Source of the DNA: an uncultured Lachnospiraceae bacterium
GTDB lineage: Bacteria > Bacillota_A > Clostridia > Lachnospirales > Lachnospiraceae
Assembly (NCBI GenBank): GCA_902801585.1
Contig: CADCIU010000069.1
Coordinates: forward strand, 1-10,177
Length of the DNA: 10,177 nt
Direction of reading: 5' to 3'
The position numbers and the translations under genes are program-made. Shown in pieces: positions 1 through 7,199 of this stretch (the stretch's first letter is position 1; each line of letters starts with the position of its first letter). The notes beneath the pieces are model-generated. The model ran no database searches. It was not told the DNA's origin and worked only from the letters and a program-made list of their open reading frames with translations.

Positions 1-980
1 AACCGTCCCTGTGAAACTGTCGCCCCCAAATGCTGAATGCTCTTCGCCGCCGCCAGGATCCCTGCCTCACAGCACTCTCTGAAGCCAAGCCCCCGCAGCA
101 GCCCGTCTATAAACCCTGCGACAAGATTGTCCCCGGCTCCTGTCGTGTCCACCACAGGAACTTGCAGGGCCGGCAGCATAAACCGCTCCCCGCTTTCGCC
201 GTCCGCCGCGTATATCCCCTGTTCGCCCGCCTTGATCACGACATGTCCGACCCCCATTCTCAAAAGCGCTGCAGCCATTTCTTCATAGCTCGAATCGACG
301 CCGGTTAAAAAGGCCGCTTCTGTATCATTGGGAAAAATATAGTCGATCATAGGCAGGGCCGGCGCAAGATCACTCAGCGACATGCTGCGGAAAGTCGGTA
401 TTTTGGTATCCGCGCAGACGACCGCACCGCTCTCGTGCGCTGCCCTCACGAGACCGCAGACTATTTCCGGCTGATCCAGCGGTGCCCTGAACAGACTGGC
501 AAAAGAGACAATGCGGGCACCGTTCTCCACACAGCGCCTCACGTATCCGGCATCCGGCACATAGCCCGGCAGGAGCGATGCGGCGCTGGTCACGGAGCTG
601 CGGCTGCCGTCCTGTTTGACAAACATATTTGCCACAGGCGTCATGAGGCCCTCCGTCATTTCGATCCCTTGTGTCAAAAGACCCCTGCGGACAGCTTCTC
701 CCATAACAAATCGACCGGCCAGATCATCTCCGACCGCGCAGACCAGCGCTGCTCTGTGCCCCATCGAAGACAACACAAAGGACTCGTTGACCGCATCGCC
801 TCCAAGGTTGAGCGTGATGCTCTGCGCGCGCGTCTTTCCCATGCCCAAAGGATCCCCCTCCACACCTCGCGTAATACAGTCGACTACAGCCTGTCCGATA
901 CATACGACCGCTGCTGTGCTCTCTTTTGTCTTCATTTCCGAATTCTTGTCTGTGAAAATATAGTCTGTATGATGGTCCAT
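1..980 (-). CDS. PfkB-family carbohydrate/nucleoside kinase (3' end cut by window)
   Basis: Cytosolic kinase of the ribokinase/PfkB fold, which phosphorylates a sugar, sugar phosphate or nucleoside using ATP. I cannot tell the substrate. The frame stays open to the window edge, giving 326 visible residues, close to the usual 300-340, so only a few residues are probably missing. Seen in the translation: the N-terminal strand AAVVCIGQAVVDC (residues 23-35); the Gly-Gly region LGGDAVNES (59-67); NDTEAAFLTG (218-227), typical of the family's N-x-x-E segment; and DTTGAGDNLVAGF (278-290), the second PfkB signature, with Asp284 as the expected catalytic base. The chosen ATG (978-980) follows AAGGAG at 993-998 with a rather long 12-base gap. 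An internal ATG at residue 16 (position 935) fits the family length better but has no clear ribosome binding site. It is divergent from the symporter gene. Confidence 0.88.
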   Translation of the reverse strand, partial: MDHHTDYIFTDKNSEMKTKESTAAVVCIGQAVVDCITRGVEGDPLGMGKTRAQSITLNLGGDAVNESFVLSSMGHRAALVCAVGDDLAGRFVMGEAVRRGLLTQGIEMTEGLMTPVANMFVKQDGSRSSVTSAASLLPGYVPDAGYVRRCVENGARIVSFASLFRAPLDQPEIVCGLVRAAHESGAVVCADTKIPTFRSMSLSDLAPALPMIDYIFPNDTEAAFLTGVDSSYEEMAAALLRMGVGHVVIKAGEQGIYAADGESGERFMLPALQVPVVDTTGAGDNLVAGFIDGLLRGLGFRECCEAGILAAAKSIQHLGATVSQGR

Positions 981-1003
981 TTAGCCTGTTTACTCCTTCA
1001 TGC

Positions 1004-1026
1004 CACGTTCACAGGATGAAAACGTG
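1004..1026. promoter_or_regulatory. Inverted repeat CACGTT-N11-AACGTG in the divergent intergenic region
   Basis: Six-base half-sites at 1004-1009 and 1021-1026 are perfectly complementary, separated by 11 bases. They lie between the probable pfkB-family promoter and its ribosome binding site. This could be an operator for a dimeric regulator or a small hairpin in the leader RNA. No regulator is identified, and the match is short enough to occur by chance. Confidence 0.25.
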
Positions 1027-1053
1027 TGATTTCTATTTTTCTTAACATATGGT

Positions 1054-1082
1054 AGTATAAAACCAAATATTATGCACATAAA
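1054..1082 (-). promoter_or_regulatory. Candidate promoter of the PfkB-family kinase gene
   Basis: On the minus strand a TATACT -10 hexamer (1054-1059) lies 17 bases from TTTATG (1077-1082), a weak -35. The plus strand of the same AT-rich stretch contains TATAAA (1056-1061), which could serve the divergent symporter, so the two promoters may overlap. Neither has a strong -35 box. Confidence 0.3.
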
Positions 1083-1095
1083 GAGGGAAATATTT

Positions 1096-2541
1096 ATGGA
1101 TCTTGCAAAAATACTCACTCAAATCGATGATGTCCTGTACACATGGCTCCTGATCTATCTTCTTGCAGGCAGCGGCATATACTTCACGATCCGCACACGT
1201 TTCGTTCAGATCCGCCGTTTCAAGGACGCGCTCCACTGCATGATGGAGAAAAAGGAGGGCGACAAAGGCGTCTCCTCATTCCAGGCACTGATGATCGCCA
1301 CCGCATCCCGTGTCGGCACCGGCAACATGGCGGGTGTGGCCACCGCGATCATACTCGGCGGTCCGGGCGCAGCCTTTTAGATGTGGCTGATGGCAATCCT
1401 CGGTTCTGCTTCCGCGTTTATAGAAAGTACCCTTGCGCAGATATACAAGAAAAAAGAGGGTGATTCCTTCAAGGGCGGTCCCGCTTACTATATCGAAAGA
1501 GCTCTGCATGCCAGATGGCTCGGTATTATTTTCGCGATCTCTCTGATCGCAACGTTCGCGTTCGGATTTAACGGCCTTCAGGCTTACAACATTGTATCCG
1601 CCTTCGCTGTCTATACGGAGAATATGGAAGCCAGTGTTCTTCCTACAGCCATCGGCATTATCCTTGCCATTGCGGCTCTCTATATTTTCTTCGCAGGTGA
1701 TGTGATCGGAAAGATTTCTTCTGTTCTCGTCCCCACTATGGCCGGACTGTACATCGCCGTCGGTATCTTCGTGATCGTAACCAACATTACAAGGATCCCC
1801 GGTGTCCTCGCCATTGTCATGGCGGATGCTTTTAACTTTAAATCGATCTTCGGCGGATTCACAGGATCCTGTATGGTGCTCGGCATCAAGCGAGGCCTGT
1901 TTTCCAATGAAGCAGGCATGGGTTCCGCTCCCAACGCGAGTGCCTCCGCGACCGTTTCTCACCCGGCCAAGCAGGGTCTGGCGCAGATCATCTCTGTCTA
2001 CATTGACACGCTTTTAATCTGTTCCACGACCGTATTCCTGATCCTTCTGACCGGTGATTGGGCAGACAGCGGCTACTCCGGGATCCCGCTTCTGCAGCAG
2101 TGCGTAGCAAGAGTCATCGGACCGGTCGGCATCCACTTTGTCACTGTGATCGTCTGCCTGTTCGCCTTCACCTCCATCATCGGAAACTACTTCTATGCGG
2201 AAGCCAACATCCTGTTCATCACGAAGAACCCTGTAGTGATGACCCTCTTCCGGATCGCTGCAGCCATCATGGTCTTCATCGGTGCCGGGAACAGCCTGGA
2301 AGTCGCATGGAGCCTTGCAGATATCACAATGGGACTTGAGGCGGTCGTCAATATTATTGCCATCCTTCTTCTTGGAAACATCGCTTTCAAAACGCTCGAT
2401 GATTACGAGTCGCAGATGGAGAGAGGACTTGACCCGGTCTTCCACGAGTCCAACATCGGACTGGACAACACGGATGTGTGGAAAGATGAAGGACATGAGG
2501 AGACGACGGTAGAATTCGGAGATACAGGTGTAGTATTGTAA
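1096..2541 (+). pseudogene. AGCS-family sodium:alanine/glycine symporter, interrupted by one in-frame TAG
   Basis: Inner-membrane transporter of the alanine/glycine:cation symporter family, which imports a small neutral amino acid with sodium. The frame is 481 codons long, the normal size for the family, but codon 95 (1378-1380) is TAG. The break falls in the conserved GGPGAAF-W-MW segment, where family members have tryptophan, so one G-to-A change (TGG to TAG) explains it. The sequence is otherwise intact and well conserved: GTGNMAG (75-81) before the break, and after it GGPAYYIERAL, GLFSNEAGMGSAPNA, multiple hydrophobic helices and a charged tail beginning DDYESQ. I prefer ATG 1096 because AGAGGG at 1082-1087 sits 8 bases upstream; ATG 1072 would overlap that site. 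An ATG directly follows the TAG (1381), so re-initiation could make a two-piece product, but it has no ribosome binding site of its own. Whether the gene works is unknown. Confidence 0.85.
1378..1380 (+). other. In-frame amber codon at a conserved Trp position of the symporter
   Basis: The bases read TTT-TAG-ATG-TGG in the symporter frame, where the family motif predicts Phe-Trp-Met-Trp. Coding similarity continues without a frame change on both sides. It may be a nonsense mutation, a sequencing or assembly error, or a suppressed codon. Confidence 0.9.
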
Positions 2542-2561
2542 ACTGCTCCGTTATTTGTCAA

Positions 2562-2590
2562 TAAACACATTAAGCTGAACGCTTTAGAAT
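2562..2590 (+). promoter_or_regulatory. Candidate sigma-A promoter of dxr
   Basis: TAAACA (2562-2567, four of six matches to TTGACA) and TAGAAT (2585-2590, five of six matches to TATAAT) are 17 bases apart in the 69-base gap between the symporter and dxr. No terminator hairpin is evident in this gap, so read-through from the symporter is also possible. Confidence 0.4.
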
Positions 2591-2610
2591 AACCACTGCA
2601 GGAGGTAAAA

Positions 2611-3756
2611 GTGAAAAAGATAGCGATATTGGGCTCTACCGGATCCATCGGAAGGCAGACCCTGGACGTTGTGAGAGAACAGAAAGACATCGAAGTTGCG
2701 GCGCTCTGTGCAAGGAACAGTGTAGATCTGATAGAGTCACAGATCCGCGAATTCAATCCGAAGACGGCGGTCTTATGGGATGAAGACGCTGCCGCAGACC
2801 TTCGGATCCGTGTCAGAGATCTGGATGTCAAGGTCCTTTCCGGAATGGAAGGGATCCTGGAAGTGGCATCCATGGAAGGTTATGACTATTTTGTCACCGC
2901 GATCATGGGAATGGTCGGCGTGCGCCCCACCGTTGCTGCCATAGAATCCGGTAAGAAGATCGCACTCGCCAACAAAGAAACACTGGTCACTGCCGGTCAT
3001 ATCATCATGCCTCTGGCTGCCGCGAAAGGTGTTCCGATCCTTCCTGTGGACAGCGAACACAGCGCGATCTTCCAGTCATTAGTCGGGGAGGAAGGCAACA
3101 GGATCGCCAAAATATGGCTGACCGCATCGGGCGGCCCCTTCAGAGGCAAAAAAGCGTCGGATCTTGAGAATGTGACGCCGGAAAGTGCTCTGCACCACCC
3201 CACTTGGGCAATGGGCCCCAAGATCACCATCGACTCTTCCACCCTGGTCAACAAAGGTCTGGAAGTGATCGAGGCCAAGTGGCTCTTCGATGTTGCTCCT
3301 TCACAGATTCAGGTCCTCGTACATCCGCAGAGTGTGATCCACTCCATGGTGGAATACGAAGACGGCGCGATCATCGCGGAGCTCGGTGTTCCGGACATGC
3401 GGCTTCCCATCCAGTACGCTCTGTATTATCCGGAGCGGAGACCCATGGGCGGCAGCAAGATGGATTTCTATGCTCTCGGACAGATGACCTTTGAAAAGCC
3501 GGATATGGAGACTTTTCCGGCATTGCAGCTGGCATACGATGCGATCGGCAAGGGCGGAAATCTACCGACGGTCTTCAATGCCGCCGACGAACTGGCTGTT
3601 CAGGCTTTCCTGGATCGCAGGATCCGCTACCCCGAGATCACGGAGATGATCCGATACAGCATGGAGAACTGCCGCTTCATCGACAATCCCACGATCGACG
3701 AAGTCTTTGATACAGAGAAAGAAGTGCAGGAACTTCTCGCAAGTTGGAAGTCATAA
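2611..3756 (+). CDS. dxr: 1-deoxy-D-xylulose 5-phosphate reductoisomerase
   Basis: Cytosolic second enzyme of the MEP isoprenoid pathway. It rearranges and reduces 1-deoxy-D-xylulose 5-phosphate to 2-C-methyl-D-erythritol 4-phosphate using NADPH and a divalent metal. At 381 residues it has the full family length. Visible motifs: the NADPH-binding GSTGSIG (8-14); LANKETLV (119-126); PVDSEHSA (146-152), carrying the metal ligands Asp147 and Glu149; LTASGGPF (170-177); HPTWAMG (196-202) of the mobile active-site loop; DSSTLVNKGLEVIEA (208-222), with Asn214, Lys215 and the third metal ligand Glu218; and HPQSVIHSMVEY (238-249). The start is GTG, fixed by AGGAGG at 2600-2605 and by the first strand MKKIAILGSTGS. 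Many Bacillota keep dxr beside cdsA/rseP/ispG; here it is instead tail to tail with dxs. The stop codon is overlapped by a 16-bp tandem repeat. Confidence 0.97.
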   Translation: MKKIAILGSTGSIGRQTLDVVREQKDIEVAALCARNSVDLIESQIREFNPKTAVLWDEDAAADLRIRVRDLDVKVLSGMEGILEVASMEGYDYFVTAIMGMVGVRPTVAAIESGKKIALANKETLVTAGHIIMPLAAAKGVPILPVDSEHSAIFQSLVGEEGNRIAKIWLTASGGPFRGKKASDLENVTPESALHHPTWAMGPKITIDSSTLVNKGLEVIEAKWLFDVAPSQIQVLVHPQSVIHSMVEYEDGAIIAELGVPDMRLPIQYALYYPERRPMGGSKMDFYALGQMTFEKPDMETFPALQLAYDAIGKGGNLPTVFNAADELAVQAFLDRRIRYPEITEMIRYSMENCRFIDNPTIDEVFDTEKEVQELLASWKS

Positions 3757-3800
3757 AGAAAACATACCATAAAGAAAACATACAAAAAAGAAAACATACA
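3753..3800 (+). repeat. Three tandem 16-bp repeats over the dxr stop codon
   Basis: Three consecutive 16-base units (3753-3768, 3769-3784, 3785-3800) share the core AAAGAAAACATAC, with only one or two differences at their edges. The first unit contains the TAA stop of dxr, and the last runs straight into the A-tract of the terminator. Slippage duplication is the simplest origin. No function is evident. Confidence 0.9.
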
Positions 3801-3801
3801 A

Positions 3802-3830
3802 AAAAAGGGATGCCTCCGGCATCCCTTTTT
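3802..3830. terminator. Bidirectional Rho-independent terminator between dxr and dxs
   Basis: A perfect 13-bp stem, AAAAAGGGATGCC (3802-3814) paired with GGCATCCCTTTTT (3818-3830), encloses a three-base loop. The GC-rich core is flanked by A and T runs, so it ends in a U-tract on either strand and serves both convergent genes. Confidence 0.95.
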
Positions 3831-3850
3831 GTAGACTTCTGTCAGACAGC

Positions 3851-3865
3851 TCACACGCAGTGTGA
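3851..3865. repeat. Perfect short inverted repeat abutting the dxs stop codon
   Basis: TCACAC (3851-3856) and GTGTGA (3860-3865) are complementary across a three-base loop and directly touch the dxs stop at 3866-3868. There is no U-tract, so it is not a terminator by itself. It could form a 3'-end hairpin just upstream of the shared terminator in the dxs message. Confidence 0.5.
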
Positions 3866-5731
3866 TCACTGTTCTTTGCTTTCCATTCTCTTCAGGATCT
3901 TCTGTACGATCGACTCCGCATCGATCCCTGTCAGACGGCTGAGCTCTTTGACCGAACCGTGTCTTACAAACGCGTCCGGGATCGCGATCTGCAGAAGAGG
4001 CGCACTCAGCTCAGATTCCGCATACCATGCTGCGACATGTTCTCCGAACCCACCGCTGTGCACATTCTCTTCCATAGTGACGATCAGCGAATACCTGCCT
4101 GCTGCCTCCCGAAGGAATTCCGTATCCAAAGGCTTTACAAACCGCGCATTGGATATGGAGCACTTCAGTCCCCGCTTTTTGAGGCTATCCCTGACCTTAA
4201 GCGCTGTTTTGACCATATTTCCGACAGCAAGGAGCAGAATTCCCTCCTCCTCAAAGAGCATCTCCGCTTTGCCGAGCTCAATGGGCGCATTAAATTCCGA
4301 GAGTCCGTTGTATGCAGCTCCGCGCGGATAGCGCACCGCCGCAGGCTGTCCGAGCTCTATGGCGAATTGAAGCATGTCTCGCAGTTCCTGACCGTTCTTG
4401 GGCGCCATGACCGTCATCCCCGGCATTGTAGAAAAGTAAGACAGATCAAAAATCCCCTGGTGCGTCTCTCCGTCGGCACCGACAATTCCTGCACGATCGA
4501 CCGCAAACACCACCGGAAGCTTCTGAAGACATACGTCCTCGACGATCTCATCATAGGCCCTCTGCAAAAAAGTGGAGTAGACAGCGAATACCGGTTTCAG
4601 GCCTCCTGCAGCCAGGCCGGCAGCGAATGACACCGCGTGCTGTTCAGCGATGCCCACGTCAAAAAAACGGTCTTTGTATTTTTTGTGAAAAGAATGCAGG
4701 CCTACCCCGTCTTCCATAGCTGCCGTGATCGCCACCACCTTGGCATCGGCTTCCGCGATCTTCATGATCTCCGAACCGAATACATCCGTGTAGGACTCGA
4801 TCTTCTCAGGTTTGGCCGGCAGCCCGGTCTTGACCTCGAACGGAGGTGTCCCGTGGAACCTCGAAGGTTTTCTTTCCGCAGGCAGATATCCTTTTCCTTT
4901 TTTGGTACACACATGGATCAGGACTGCCTTGTTGACGCGCTTGGCGACTTCAATGGATTTTACAATGCTTTTAATATTGTGTCCGTTGATCGGGCCAAGG
5001 TATGTGATCCCCATCTCCTCAAAGAACATACCGGGCACCATCAGCGATTTGATTGACTGCTTGGCGCGGCTGATTCCCTTTACAACAGTGGGTACTGCAT
5101 CATTGAGAGAATCATGGATCTTGTCCCTGAGCTGTATATAGCCGTTTGATGTGCGGATCTCGCTCAGATAGCTGTGCACACCTCCCACATTGGGAGAAAT
5201 AGACATATTATTGTCGTTTAGGATAATAATCAGGTTGGATGTAAGCGCGGAAGCATCGTTCAGCGCTTCATAAGCAGGCCCGCCGGTCAGTGCGCCGTCT
5301 CCGATCACCGCTACGATCGTCCGTTTCTCTCCCAGAAGGTCTCGTGCCCTGGCCATACCGATCGCGGCGCTGATCGAAGTGGAACTGTGACCTGAATCAT
5401 ATACGTCGCAGTCGCTCTCCGACCGTTTGGGAAATCCGCTGATCCCTCCGAATTGACGGAGCCTGTCGAACTCATCCTTGCGGCCTGTCAGTATCTTATG
5501 GGTGTAAGACTGATGCCCGACATCCCATACGATCTTATCCCTGGGAAGATCCAGTGTAAGATGTAATGCTATGGTCAACTCCACTGTTCCGAGGTTGCTG
5601 GCAAGATGTCCTCCCGTTTTGCTGACCTTGCTGATCAAGAACTGCCTGATCTCCTCTGCAAGATCCTTCAGTTCCTCTTGTGATAGCTTTTTAATGTCGT
5701 TCTGTCCATCTATTTGATCGAGCAGTGCCAT
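3866..5731 (-). CDS. dxs: 1-deoxy-D-xylulose-5-phosphate synthase
   Basis: Cytosolic thiamine-diphosphate enzyme opening the MEP pathway: it condenses pyruvate with D-glyceraldehyde 3-phosphate to 1-deoxy-D-xylulose 5-phosphate, releasing CO2. At 621 residues it is full length. Visible in order: GGHLASNLG (40-48) with the active-site His; DVGHQSYTHKILTGR (70-84); GHSSTSIS (114-121); the thiamine-diphosphate/Mg motif from GDGALTG (145-151) to NDNN (172-175); the catalytic Glu363 in IAEQHA; the central pyrimidine-binding domain with DRAG (412-415) and GADGETHQG (418-426); YPRGAAY (468-474); and the C-terminal transketolase domain. I chose ATG 5731 because AAAGGAGA at 5739-5746 precedes it by seven bases; an upstream in-frame ATG at 5755 lacks such a site. 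An oddity is Pro152 in GGPAYEALN, where Met or Leu is more usual. It has its own promoter. Confidence 0.97.
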   Translation of the reverse strand: MALLDQIDGQNDIKKLSQEELKDLAEEIRQFLISKVSKTGGHLASNLGTVELTIALHLTLDLPRDKIVWDVGHQSYTHKILTGRKDEFDRLRQFGGISGFPKRSESDCDVYDSGHSSTSISAAIGMARARDLLGEKRTIVAVIGDGALTGGPAYEALNDASALTSNLIIILNDNNMSISPNVGGVHSYLSEIRTSNGYIQLRDKIHDSLNDAVPTVVKGISRAKQSIKSLMVPGMFFEEMGITYLGPINGHNIKSIVKSIEVAKRVNKAVLIHVCTKKGKGYLPAERKPSRFHGTPPFEVKTGLPAKPEKIESYTDVFGSEIMKIAEADAKVVAITAAMEDGVGLHSFHKKYKDRFFDVGIAEQHAVSFAAGLAAGGLKPVFAVYSTFLQRAYDEIVEDVCLQKLPVVFAVDRAGIVGADGETHQGIFDLSYFSTMPGMTVMAPKNGQELRDMLQFAIELGQPAAVRYPRGAAYNGLSEFNAPIELGKAEMLFEEEGILLLAVGNMVKTALKVRDSLKKRGLKCSISNARFVKPLDTEFLREAAGRYSLIVTMEENVHSGGFGEHVAAWYAESELSAPLLQIAIPDAFVRHGSVKELSRLTGIDAESIVQKILKRMESKEQ

Positions 5732-5772
5732 GAACAGCTCTCCTTTCGCTAACAATAGTGCATAGTCTATTT

Positions 5773-5801
5773 ATTATACTATCTTTAGCCAAAAAAGTCA
5801 T
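5773..5801 (-). promoter_or_regulatory. Sigma-A-like promoter of dxs
   Basis: On the minus strand a perfect TATAAT (5773-5778) is preceded, after exactly 17 bases, by ATGACT (5796-5801), four of six matches to TTGACA. The predicted transcript start is about 35 bases upstream of the dxs ATG. Confidence 0.65.
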
Positions 5802-5810
5802 GAACTATTT

Positions 5811-5865
5811 CCCGAAAGCCTCGAGCTCGGGAGAGGGATCATCTCCCCGGGCCTCAAGCTCGGGA
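5811..5865. repeat. Imperfect direct repeat over the nagA stop codon
   Basis: The 15-base sequence GCCTCRAGCTCGGGA occurs at 5818-5832 and 5851-5865 with one difference (period 33 bases). Each copy is preceded by a C/G-rich CCC-G run. The second copy contains the nagA stop (5854-5856) and its last codons. The segment also contains GGGAGA/TCTCCC complementarity that could fold in the nagA message, but no U-tract, so I do not call a terminator. Confidence 0.6.
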
Positions 5866-7005
5866 ATCGCTGAGATCCACGTTTTTCCCTCCGATCACAA
5901 CCTGCCGGATCTTCCAGTCCCCGTCACACACAACATAGTCTGCCAGCTTTCCTTCTTCCAGACTCCCTATATCGCTTTCTGCACCGATCGCCCTCGCCGG
6001 TGTGATCGTTGCCGCCATAATGGCCTGCTCTGTTGGAATTCCGAACCGGATCGCATTCACCATGTCGTCATACAGGTTGGAGACCGCGCCCGCCAGTGTC
6101 CCGTCTGCAAGTCTCGCCTGCCGGTCACGCAGAAAGACCTGCTGGCCCCCCAGCTCATACTCTCCGTCCGGCATTCCGCAGCAGCGCAGGGAATCCGAGA
6201 TCAGGCAGATTCTGTCCGGAAAAGCCTTAAACGCCATACGTATTACACTGGGATGAACATGCAGCCCGTCGCAGATCAATTCCGCCGTGACATTTTCCCA
6301 CTCTGCGGCTGCACCGATCACTCCGGGCTTCCGATGATGGAGCGGGGGCATGGCATTGAACAGATGCGTCACATGTGAGGCTCCCGCATCAAACCCGGCG
6401 GCCGCATCTTCATAAGAGGCATCCGTGTGCGCTTCGGATACCCGGCAGTGCGGCGATATGGCGCGTATGAATTCTTCCGCCCCGGGAAGCTCCGGCGCAA
6501 CATCCACGATCCGAATCAGCCCTCCGCACCTGTTCTGCAGCTGCATGACAGCATCTGCGTCCGGCAGTCTCAAATATGCGCTGTTCTGTGCTCCTTTCTT
6601 TTTCTCCGAGAAGAACGGCCCCTCCATATGGATCCCGGCCAGCCGGGAATAGGTATCTTCTCTGCTCTCTGCATACGATTTGGCATTTATAAACGCGGTT
6701 TCCAATGTGTCATAAGGAAGAGTCATCGATGCAGGCGCAAATGAAGTGATTCCATGACGCGCATAATAGCAGCCCATATTCCTGAGTCCTTCCGCGTCTC
6801 CGTCTGAAAAATCAGATCCGGAGTTTCCATGCGTATGAATATCCACCAGCCCCGGGATCACATACATTCCCTGCAGATCGGTGCCGTCTCCGCGTACGTG
6901 AGCCTCATGGATCACCTTCGCGATCCTGTCCCCTGACACCTGCAGTGCGCCTCTTATAAACCCTTTTTTCCCCTGAAAAATAAAAGCATTCTTATATAAC
7001 GTCAT
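5854..7005 (-). CDS. nagA: N-acetylglucosamine-6-phosphate deacetylase
   Basis: Cytosolic metal-dependent amidohydrolase that converts N-acetylglucosamine 6-phosphate to glucosamine 6-phosphate and acetate, used in amino-sugar catabolism and peptidoglycan recycling. The 383 residues match the family length. Visible: PGLVDIHTHG (51-60) with the His-x-His pair; GIHMEGPFF (124-132) with metal ligand Glu128; EAHTDASYEDA (191-201) with His193; AGASHVTHLFNAMPPLHHR (207-225) with His211 and His214; CDGLHVHP (245-252); and LISDSLRCCG (268-277), where Asp271 is the expected catalytic Asp. The family usually shows G-H-S/T at the His193 site; here it is A-H-T. The start ATG is supported by AAGGAG at 7015-7020, nine bases upstream. 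No nagB or PTS gene is next to it, so amino-sugar uptake and deamination must be encoded elsewhere. The stop codon lies within a short direct repeat. Confidence 0.95.
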   Translation of the reverse strand: MTLYKNAFIFQGKKGFIRGALQVSGDRIAKVIHEAHVRGDGTDLQGMYVIPGLVDIHTHGNSGSDFSDGDAEGLRNMGCYYARHGITSFAPASMTLPYDTLETAFINAKSYAESREDTYSRLAGIHMEGPFFSEKKKGAQNSAYLRLPDADAVMQLQNRCGGLIRIVDVAPELPGAEEFIRAISPHCRVSEAHTDASYEDAAAGFDAGASHVTHLFNAMPPLHHRKPGVIGAAAEWENVTAELICDGLHVHPSVIRMAFKAFPDRICLISDSLRCCGMPDGEYELGGQQVFLRDRQARLADGTLAGAVSNLYDDMVNAIRFGIPTEQAIMAATITPARAIGAESDIGSLEEGKLADYVVCDGDWKIRQVVIGGKNVDLSDSRA

Positions 7006-7032
7006 TTCTGTCTGCTCCTTATTAATCCTCGT

Positions 7033-7098
7033 CTTGTCCCAAAATCAGACTTGTCAAAACACGGCTCTCTTCTATCATACTCCATTCTTGTCATTATA
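7033..7098 (-). promoter_or_regulatory. Probable nagA promoter region with an isolated -10 box
   Basis: On the minus strand a perfect TATAAT lies at 7093-7098, but no good -35 box is found 17 bases away; that position falls in the preceding terminator. The six-base GACAAG occurs three times between it and nagA (plus-strand CTTGTC at 7033-7038, 7050-7055 and 7087-7092). These could be regulator half-sites or chance. Confidence 0.25.
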
Positions 7099-7107
7099 CG
7101 AACACGC

Positions 7108-7136
7108 AAAAAAAAGAACCGGGGACAAGCCCCGGT
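7108..7136 (-). terminator. Rho-independent terminator of the leader/SH3 gene
   Basis: On the minus strand ACCGGGG pairs with CCCCGGT (7118-7124 with 7130-7136) across a five-base loop, followed by TTC and then an eight-base T run (7108-7115). It lies about 64 bases past the stop of the 100-residue gene and isolates it from nagA. Confidence 0.93.
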
Positions 7137-7199
7137 CTTTTATATTCCATATGACACTGTTATCAAACAACTGAAATCCGAATCATTGCGGCACGCCGC

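Noticed and set aside
435..1019. 194-codon open frame on the plus strand over the PfkB-family gene
   Set aside because: The minus strand encodes a clear PfkB kinase with both signatures; this frame has no recognisable domain, low-complexity composition and no ribosome binding site.
1276..1962. 228-codon minus-strand open frame over the symporter
   Set aside because: Antisense to conserved transporter sequence; very charged, non-protein-like composition and no start signals.
3753..3800. CRISPR array from the short repeats
   Set aside because: The units are 13-20 bp with no unique spacers, and there are no cas genes.
3851..3865. Crp-like operator from TCACAC/GTGTGA
   Set aside because: The half-sites are in the opposite order and spacing to TGTGA-N6-TCACA, and the element lies at a gene end, so a hairpin is the better reading.
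3959..5056. Long plus-strand open frames (3959-4630 and 4637-5056) opposite dxs
   Set aside because: They are antisense shadows of the fully conserved dxs frame, and their peptides look like reversed-strand composition.
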